From NCBI GenBank assembly GCA_036271855.1, contig DATAZV010000164.1, forward strand, positions 1 through 37,425: a DNA stretch of 37,425 bases, written 5' to 3'. The DNA is from JAQGMJ01 sp036271855. GTDB taxonomy: Bacteria; Pseudomonadota; Gammaproteobacteria; Burkholderiales; JAEUOS01. The position numbers and the translations under genes are program-made. The notes beneath the pieces were generated by a model, which was given only the letters and a program-made list of their open reading frames with translations, had not been told where the DNA came from and did no database searches. Within the stretch, counting starts at the first letter, position 1. Every line of letters begins with the position of its first letter. This document shows, in pieces, positions 8,018 to 14,038 of this stretch.

Positions 8018-9115
8018 TCAGGCATTCCCTGCTCCTTGTCGCGCCGCCCACAGCCCACCGTCCAGCAAGAATACCCGGAAACCGCGGTGCGCCAGCAAAA
8101 AAGCCGCCGCCGAACTGCGCCGGCCACTCTGGCAGTAGACCACGTACTCGCGCGATTTATCCAGTACGGAAAAGGCATTGCGGACTTCGGCGAGCGGAAC
8201 GTTGATGGCACCCGGCAGCTTGTCATACTGGTATTCCGAAGGGTAGCGCACATCCAGCCACTGCGCCCCGGCGGTCACTTTCTCCTGCGCCCGCGGCGCC
8301 GTCAACCGGCTCAGCAGCGGTTCCTTGAGCAGGGCGATGAAATCCTGTTTCGCCAGTCGCAACAGCACGCCGTTGGTCTTCATTGTCACCGTGGCATTGC
8401 GCTTGGCTTCGGAGACCAGCGCTTCCTCGCCGAAGGCGTCGCCGCTTTTCAGGTCTGCCAGGGTGACGGTGACCCCGCCGACCAGGCGCGAAACCTGGGC
8501 CCGGCCGGACTCGAGCACGTAGTAATAGTCGCCCTCGTCGCCCTCGCGGATCACCACTTCGCCCAGTTTGACGTCGATGCGCTGGAAGCGGTTGAGCAGC
8601 TCGCCGATGTGCGCCGAAGGCAGGTTGGCGAAGGCGCCGCCCTTCAGGTTGGTGACGGAAAACACCCCCGACATCAGGTTCCAGTTCGACAGCGCGGGAT
8701 CGGCGCCGCCGGCCGGCAGGATCTTGAAACGGCCGGTGCGGGTGGAGTCGAAGGCGGCCAGCTGGTCCCAGGTCATCATGATGTCGAGCAGATCGCGGTC
8801 GATGCGGATCAGGTCGACGTCGGTGAGCGCGCGGGCGGAGGCGATCGGCTGCGGGCGCAGCAGGGCGGCGCGCGCCTCGGCGCTGCCGGCGGCCACGGTT
8901 TCGCTGCCGCCACCGGCGAACGAGAGCTCCAGCTCGCCGTTGGCCAGGAAGGCCAGCTGGTCGGCCGCACTCTTGACGCGAAACGGGTCCAGCCCCTTGG
9001 ATACATGCTCCAGGTAGCACAGGCCGGCGAATTCCTTCAGCCGCGCCGCCGACAGCGAGGAGAGCGGCTCGAAACCTTGCAGCATGGCGGTGGATACAGT
9101 GGTGTCCGTCATCAT
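8018..9115 (-). CDS. Tandem cyclic-nucleotide-binding domains fused to a rhodanese domain
   Basis: A 365-residue soluble protein. Residues about 15-130 look like a degenerate cyclic-nucleotide-binding (CAP_ED) domain. Residues about 165-275 are a well-kept one, with the phosphate-binding cassette GDAFGEEAL and the conserved Arg in KRNATV (R239). Residues about 280-360 are a rhodanese domain with the active-site loop CQSGRRSS (C328) and a DVR motif near 288. It should bind cAMP or cGMP and act on, or sense, persulfide sulfur; how the two are coupled is unknown. Its ATG (9115, or 9112 one codon later) directly abuts the phosphodiesterase stop (TAGATG), which indicates translational coupling. 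It is the natural cAMP reader for the cyclase two genes upstream. Confidence 0.9.
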   Translation of the reverse strand: MMTDTTVSTAMLQGFEPLSSLSAARLKEFAGLCYLEHVSKGLDPFRVKSAADQLAFLANGELELSFAGGGSETVAAGSAEARAALLRPQPIASARALTDVDLIRIDRDLLDIMMTWDQLAAFDSTRTGRFKILPAGGADPALSNWNLMSGVFSVTNLKGGAFANLPSAHIGELLNRFQRIDVKLGEVVIREGDEGDYYYVLESGRAQVSRLVGGVTVTLADLKSGDAFGEEALVSEAKRNATVTMKTNGVLLRLAKQDFIALLKEPLLSRLTAPRAQEKVTAGAQWLDVRYPSEYQYDKLPGAINVPLAEVRNAFSVLDKSREYVVYCQSGRRSSAAAFLLAHRGFRVFLLDGGLWAARQGAGNA

Positions 9116-9883
9116 CTAAAACTCGAAAATCTGGCCGTTTTGCAGCATTCGGGGATTGAAATCGCCTGCGTATTCCTCGATTTCCTGCATCGTCAGCTCG
9201 ATCTCGCCGGGCTTCAGGTGGGTAATGAAGATTTCAGCCGAGCGCTCCAGCTTTGCCAGTTCCTCGGCCAGAAGGCTGGGGCAAAGGTGCTTGGAGGCGA
9301 CCGCGAGCTGCTTTTCGCGGTTGCAAAAGGCGGTTTCAATGATCAGGTGCTTGAGGTTGGGAATCTTGTTGACCACCGCCCACAATGCGTCGTTGGTGCA
9401 GGTGTCGCCGGAAAAAACCAGGCTGGCGGCGCCGCTGTTGATCTGGTAGCCCACTGCCGGCACGGTGTGGTTGGCCGGAAGCACGGTGAACTTGCGGTTG
9501 TCCAGGGTCAGGGTCTGGCCCAACTTGATCGTCTCGTAGCGCATAAAGGGCTTTTCTGCGGTCGGGATCGAAGTGAAGTCGGGCCACACGCTCCAGTTGA
9601 ACATGTGCTTTTTCAGCGTATCGATGGTTTCTTCGATGGCGTAGACGGTGAGCGGCTTGTCGCGCATCGCCCCCACCGTATCGACGATGAAGGGGATGGT
9701 GGCAATGTGGTCCAGATGCGAGTGCGTCAGCAGGATGTGGTCGATCATCGACAGCTCGGTCAGCGACAGGTCGGTGACCCCGGTGCCGGCATCGATCAGG
9801 ATGTCGTTATCCACACGCAGCGAGGTGGTGCGCAGGTGCTTGCCGCCGATGCCGCCGCTGCAGCCGAGGACCTTGACCTTCAT
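9116..9883 (-). CDS. Metallo-beta-lactamase-fold 3',5'-cyclic-nucleotide phosphodiesterase (class II-like)
   Basis: A 255-residue MBL-fold hydrolase. Metal ligands are visible in order: THSHLDH at 53-59, H139 (ANHT), D160 (SGDT) and H222 (THLKPG). The overall plan matches class II cyclic-nucleotide phosphodiesterases, including the segment IIETAF before the last metal motif. The substrate is assigned by family resemblance and by position between an adenylate cyclase and a cNMP-binding protein; it was not shown directly. Start ATG at 9883, 39 nt downstream of the cyclase stop. The expected role is to end the cAMP signal. Alternative: an MBL hydrolase of another small molecule. Confidence 0.83.
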   Translation of the reverse strand: MKVKVLGCSGGIGGKHLRTTSLRVDNDILIDAGTGVTDLSLTELSMIDHILLTHSHLDHIATIPFIVDTVGAMRDKPLTVYAIEETIDTLKKHMFNWSVWPDFTSIPTAEKPFMRYETIKLGQTLTLDNRKFTVLPANHTVPAVGYQINSGAASLVFSGDTCTNDALWAVVNKIPNLKHLIIETAFCNREKQLAVASKHLCPSLLAEELAKLERSAEIFITHLKPGEIELTMQEIEEYAGDFNPRMLQNGQIFEF

Positions 9884-9922
9884 GTACGCCCGCCGCCGGA
9901 TCTCGCCATACCCTTCCCCGCC

Positions 9923-12169
9923 TTACTTCTCGTCGAAAGTCGTCACTCCGTCCCAGCCGGGGCCGGGTGGATTCTTGCGGTACTTTATCACGCGCCTGCC
10001 GTATTCCTCGTAGAGATAGCAGTCCGGATTCATCCGCGTCAGGTTGAGCAGATTGACCTCGACCTGGTCCCAGGCCTGGGTGCGATAAGCCTTCAGGGTG
10101 TCGCGCCACAATTTCAGCTCGTCCTTGATCTTCTTGTCGGCTTCCGCCTCCAGGCAGATCGGCTCGAAAATGGCCACCGGCTCGTTCTTGCCCTTGACCC
10201 GGACGCGGTCCAGTTCCTTGAAAATCACGTCCTTGACGATTTTTTCGGTATTTTCACCCACCAGGATGCCGACGCCGTACTCTTTGGTGCGGCCTTCCAG
10301 GCGCGAGGCCAGGTTCACCGGGTCGCCCATCACGGTATACGCCTTGCGCACCTTCGAGCCCATGTCGCCGACGCGCACGTTGCCGGAATTGACGCCGATG
10401 CCGATTTTCAGGGCCGGCCAGCCGCGGGCGACGAATTTCTCGTCCAGGGCATGCGCCGCCTTTTGCATTTCCAGCGCGGTGATCACGCCCTGGCGCGCAT
10501 GTTCGGCGTCCGGCACCGGCGCGCCCCAGAAGGCCATCACGGCGTCGCCGATGTACTTGTCCAGCGTGCCGCGGTGGTGCGAGATCGCCGCGCTCATCTC
10601 GGTCAGGTACTGGTTGATGAAGGAACGCAGGTCGTCGGGCGAGAGGTTTTCCGAGATCGAGGTGAAGCCGCGCACGTCCGAAAACAGGATGGTCAGATCC
10701 TCGCTTTTCGGTTCCATCGTGTACTGGGTCGGGTTGCGCGCCATCTCGTCGACCAGTTCCGGCGGCACGTACTGGCCGAACAGCTCGGTGAACTGGCGCT
10801 TGCTGCGCGACTCGACAAAATAGCCGTACGCCATGTTCAGGGTGAATAGCCCGGTCGTCATCAGCAGCGAGGAGGCCAGCGGCAGGATCACGTTGCCGCT
10901 GGTGTAGACGTAGTAGTTGATCAGGATGATCAATGCCATCCCGATGAGCGCCACCAGGGTGGCACGCGCCGGCGACAGGAACGGCATCAGCACGGCCAGC
11001 ACTAGGCCGCCGAGCAGCAGCAGCAGCACCTCGGCGCCCAGCGTATAGCCCGGCTTTTCCTTGAAATGCTGCGACAACATGCCCGACAACAGGTTGGCGT
11101 GGATTTCCACCCCGGGGTAAGCCCCGCCCACCGGTGTGGAGCGCAAATCCTGCAGGCCCGGCGCGCTGGTGCCCCAGAAGGCGATCTTGCCCTTCAGTGC
11201 TTCTTTCGGGACCTTGCCCTCGTAAACGTCGGAGAGCGAGATGTATTTGAAACTGCCGCCGGTGGGGCCGCCGTCGCCGCGATAGGGAATGATGGTGCCG
11301 ACCCGCTTGTCGACCGGGATGCGCAGCGCATGGCCGTCGGCATGCAGTTCCAGCCATTCCATGCCGGTGTAGTTCTTCGAAAGAATGCTTTCGTTCGGGT
11401 AGCCGGGCTCGACCTTCGGCCCGCCCAGCAGCGCGCGAAACATCGCCAGGGACAGCGATTCATAGTACTTGCCGTCGTATTCCGAAATCATCGGCACCTG
11501 CCGCACCACACCGTCTTCGTCGACAAACGGGTTGAACAGGCCGGCCGACAGCGCCGCATCCTGGAACGGCTTCAGGTTACCGCCATGGCCGATCCATTTC
11601 GCCCAGTCGATTTGCCGCCCCTTGAAGGTGCCGGCCGGCAGCACCGGCGGCGGCAGCGCCCCGCTTTTTTCGGCATTGGCTTCGGAGGACAGGTAAAAAC
11701 CCAGCACCACGGCCTTGCCGGAGATCGCCTTGGCGAAACGCCCGTCGTAATCGAGCTGCGGCTTGAGCTTTTCCAGCTCCGCCTTGAAGGATTCGTCGCT
11801 CGACAATTCCTTGCCCGCCAGGGCGCTCAGCGAGGCCATGCCGGAACTGTTGTCGGGCTCGGCGAACACGACGTCGAAGCCGACAATGGCGATGCCGTAG
11901 TCGTTGAACAGCTTGTCGATCAGGGTGGCGATCTTGTCGCGGCTCCAGGGCCAGCGCCCCAGCTTGCCCAGGCTTTTTTCGTCGATGTCGAGAATGACGA
12001 TGCGGCTGTCCAGGGTGCGCGGGTTGGTCAGGCGCAACCGGGTGTCATCGATGATGGAATCGAGGCGGCTGACAAACGGTATGTTGAAACCGTTGAATTG
12101 CGCCGCGTGGGCGAGAAACACCAGCAGCAGCACGATGCCCAAGCCGATGCGCACGATGTGCTGTTTCAC
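9923..12169 (-). CDS. CHASE2-domain class III adenylate cyclase
   Basis: A 748-residue membrane enzyme. There is one N-terminal membrane segment (about 5-22) and an extracytoplasmic CHASE2 sensor (about 34-370, with GRWPWSRDKI). Three membrane segments follow (about 376-450), then the cyclase domain (about 485-650). Catalytic residues are complete: metal Asp D498 (FSDVRGFT) and D542 (IGDAV), purine-specifying K538 (DKYIG) and T612 (YTVMGD), and transition-state N619 and R623 (VNLASRLEG). A Lys/Thr pair fits class IIIb adenylate cyclases, some of which respond to bicarbonate. The start is GTG at 12169 with GGAGAG 8-13 nt upstream. A 213-nt gap separates it from the FHA gene, so it may have its own promoter. 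Confidence 0.93.
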   Translation of the reverse strand: MKQHIVRIGLGIVLLLVFLAHAAQFNGFNIPFVSRLDSIIDDTRLRLTNPRTLDSRIVILDIDEKSLGKLGRWPWSRDKIATLIDKLFNDYGIAIVGFDVVFAEPDNSSGMASLSALAGKELSSDESFKAELEKLKPQLDYDGRFAKAISGKAVVLGFYLSSEANAEKSGALPPPVLPAGTFKGRQIDWAKWIGHGGNLKPFQDAALSAGLFNPFVDEDGVVRQVPMISEYDGKYYESLSLAMFRALLGGPKVEPGYPNESILSKNYTGMEWLELHADGHALRIPVDKRVGTIIPYRGDGGPTGGSFKYISLSDVYEGKVPKEALKGKIAFWGTSAPGLQDLRSTPVGGAYPGVEIHANLLSGMLSQHFKEKPGYTLGAEVLLLLLGGLVLAVLMPFLSPARATLVALIGMALIILINYYVYTSGNVILPLASSLLMTTGLFTLNMAYGYFVESRSKRQFTELFGQYVPPELVDEMARNPTQYTMEPKSEDLTILFSDVRGFTSISENLSPDDLRSFINQYLTEMSAAISHHRGTLDKYIGDAVMAFWGAPVPDAEHARQGVITALEMQKAAHALDEKFVARGWPALKIGIGVNSGNVRVGDMGSKVRKAYTVMGDPVNLASRLEGRTKEYGVGILVGENTEKIVKDVIFKELDRVRVKGKNEPVAIFEPICLEAEADKKIKDELKLWRDTLKAYRTQAWDQVEVNLLNLTRMNPDCYLYEEYGRRVIKYRKNPPGPGWDGVTTFDEK

Positions 12170-12382
12170 TTACGCTCTCCCGTTGCGGCCCTTGGCATGC
12201 CGCTTAGTTGCCGATGCACTGGCTATCCAGCCGGCCCGCGGTCGCGATGGCCGGCCCTGGGCAGTCTGTTCGGGGGCTTACGCCCCAATTTCCCTGGACA
12301 TCCGCCCTCCACTTCACCGGATGGCGAGGCCCCGCAGCCCTGCCGGCGCGGCCCACCGGCAGCGTCGGCCAAGTGCCGCGGC
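12170..12382. other. Gap between FHA gene and cyclase gene
   Basis: A 213-nt non-coding stretch, the largest gap within the signalling block. It holds a short hairpin (GGGGC-TTAC-GCCCC, around 12274-12288) without a convincing T-run, and several GGCCGG/CCGGCC repeats. I see no convincing sigma70 or sigma54 promoter and no ORF with coding character. It could separate two transcription units, but the sequence does not settle this. Confidence 0.4.
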
Positions 12383-13132
12383 TTACTTGTAGAAAAACTC
12401 CATCTTGGTACCCGCCAGCTCGATCATGTCGTGATCGTTGAGCGGATGGGCCTGGGCGTCGAGCGCCTTGCCGTTGACCAGGGGGAAGGTGGCGCCTTCC
12501 ACATGCGTAATGAAAAAGCCCTGCGGGCGGCGGGTGATCACGGCCACTTGCACGCCCGGCTTGCCCAGGGTGGTGAGCGCCTTGACCAGCACCAGTTCCT
12601 TGCCGGCGTTGGCACCGGAGAGCAGCTGGATCGCGCCCTGGCGCGCCACCGGAGCGGGCGCGGCCTCGGGGGCCGGAGCGGGCGCCGGGGCGGCGCCGCC
12701 GGCGGCAGGCGCCGGCTTCTGGGTCACGTCGCTGTCGGCCTTGAGCGCCGCCGGAGCGGGAGCGGCGGGCGGCGCGGCCTTCGGCATCTGGCCGGGGCGC
12801 AGCACCATGGTTTTCTCGAAGTCCGCGGCACCGGCGGCCTTGGGGGCCTCGTTGATGTACTTGAGCTTGTACTTGCCGAGCTCGATCACATCGTTGGGCT
12901 GCAGGAAGTGCTTCTTGATCGGCTGGCCGTTGACCAGGGTGCCGTTGGTCGAGCCCAGGTCCTCCAGGAACGAGTCGTTGAGGATGGTGACGATCACCGC
13001 GTGCTCGCCCGACACCGCCAGATTGTCGATCTGGATGTCGTTATGCGGCTTGCGGCCGATCGTGGTGCGCTCCTTGGTCAGGGAAATTTCCTTGAGCACC
13101 AAGCCGTCCATGCTGAGAATAAGCTTTGCCAT
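12383..13132 (-). CDS. FHA-domain phosphothreonine-binding protein with a second, degenerate FHA-like domain
   Basis: A 249-residue soluble protein. The N-terminal FHA domain (about 3-95) has the phosphothreonine-binding residues G26-R27, S41-G42-E43-H44 and N63-G64 (STNGT). An Ala/Pro-rich linker spans about 98-165. The C-terminal part (about 166-249) looks like a worn second FHA fold (LGKPG, PLVNGKAL, DHDMIEL) that lacks the SxxH motif. The linker opens with EKTMVLRPG (T108), which resembles the kinase-targeted threonine segment of GarA/OdhI-type FHA regulators. ATG at 13132 with AAGGATTAAGGCT upstream. It lies 63 nt after the PP2C gene and is the obvious reader of the kinase two genes upstream. 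Confidence 0.92.
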   Translation of the reverse strand: MAKLILSMDGLVLKEISLTKERTTIGRKPHNDIQIDNLAVSGEHAVIVTILNDSFLEDLGSTNGTLVNGQPIKKHFLQPNDVIELGKYKLKYINEAPKAAGAADFEKTMVLRPGQMPKAAPPAAPAPAALKADSDVTQKPAPAAGGAAPAPAPAPEAAPAPVARQGAIQLLSGANAGKELVLVKALTTLGKPGVQVAVITRRPQGFFITHVEGATFPLVNGKALDAQAHPLNDHDMIELAGTKMEFFYK

Positions 13133-13195
13133 AGCCTTAATCCTTTTTTCTCGTTCGCTTCAACTTGCGTATGCGGATTTTGAAAACTTCTAAGT

Positions 13196-14029
13196 TTACT
13201 TAAACCATCCCAAAAACTTGCCGAACAACCCCTTGGCGGCCGGATATTCCCTGAGAATCTTGATCAGGAGCACCGATACGTTATCACGCCCGCCATTGTC
13301 ATTCGCCATCTGTACCAGCTGCTGCGCCGCCAGGTTTAGATTGCCGCCCAGGGTCTCCAGGGTGAGGCCGATTTCCTCATCCTGCACCATGTCGGACAAC
13401 CCGTCCGAGCACAGCAGATAGATGTCGCCGGACCTGGTGTCGTAATCGTGGATCTCCGGCTCGACCGTGGGGTCGATGCCCAGGGCCCGGGTCACCAGGT
13501 TCTTGTTCTGCGAATGCTTGGCCTCTTCGGCGGTGATCATGCCGCTGTCGATCTGCTCCTGCAGCAGCGAGTGGTCGCGCGTCACCTGGGAGAACTGGTT
13601 GTCCCGCAGGCGGTACAGGCGCGAATCACCGATGTGCGCCACCGTCATCTTGTTGTCGTAGAACACCGCCATCACCAGCGTGGTGCCCATGCCGGAATAT
13701 TGCGGCTGCGACTGCGAGGCCGAATAGATCGAGTGGTTCGCCTTGGCAATCTGCTCGCGCAACATGCGCGCCGCGTAGGTGCCTGCTTCGGCCCCGCCAT
13801 CCGGATCCGGCTGGAACGGCGCGGTGTGGGTCAGCGCCGACTGCAACTCGGTCATCAGCACCGTGGTGGCCATGCCGCTGGCGACTTCGCCGGCGTTATA
13901 CCCGCCCATGCCGTCGGCCAGGATCGCCAGACCGCTCTTGGTGTCGTTGGCGATCGAATCCTCGTTGTGAGAACGCACCATTCCCGGATCGGTATGGCCG
14001 ACGATCTCGATCGCGTCACTTAGGCTCAT
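13196..14029 (-). CDS. PP2C-family Ser/Thr protein phosphatase (Stp1/PrpC type)
   Basis: A 277-residue soluble phosphatase of usual length for the Stp1/PstP family plus a short tail. Metal-binding motifs are all present: RSHNED (19-24), LADGMGG (37-43), HIGDSR (132-137), SDGLSD (208-213) and GGRDNVS (246-252). It removes phosphate from Ser/Thr residues using two Mn/Mg ions and would oppose the adjacent kinase. Its ATG lies 9 nt after the kinase stop, and the ribosome site AAGGA overlaps that stop, so the pair is cotranscribed. The C-terminal tail ends in an aromatic/basic patch (LGWFK) of unknown meaning. Confidence 0.95.
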   Translation of the reverse strand: MSLSDAIEIVGHTDPGMVRSHNEDSIANDTKSGLAILADGMGGYNAGEVASGMATTVLMTELQSALTHTAPFQPDPDGGAEAGTYAARMLREQIAKANHSIYSASQSQPQYSGMGTTLVMAVFYDNKMTVAHIGDSRLYRLRDNQFSQVTRDHSLLQEQIDSGMITAEEAKHSQNKNLVTRALGIDPTVEPEIHDYDTRSGDIYLLCSDGLSDMVQDEEIGLTLETLGGNLNLAAQQLVQMANDNGGRDNVSVLLIKILREYPAAKGLFGKFLGWFK

Positions 14030-14038
14030 ACGTAATCC

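Noticed and set aside
7838..10849. Very long plus-strand open frame (over 1000 codons) opposite the ATPase, rhodanese, phosphodiesterase and cyclase genes
   Set aside because: Its product is His/Gln/Gly/Arg-rich with no motifs, and it crosses four well-supported antisense genes. It is a by-product of GC-rich codon use.
12185..12215. Sigma54-like TGGCAT...TTGC near 12190-12210
   Set aside because: The GG to GC spacing is wrong for a -24/-12 promoter.
11066..13183. 705-codon plus-strand frame opposite the cyclase and FHA genes
   Set aside because: Spans two real genes and a gap, with no recognisable domain.
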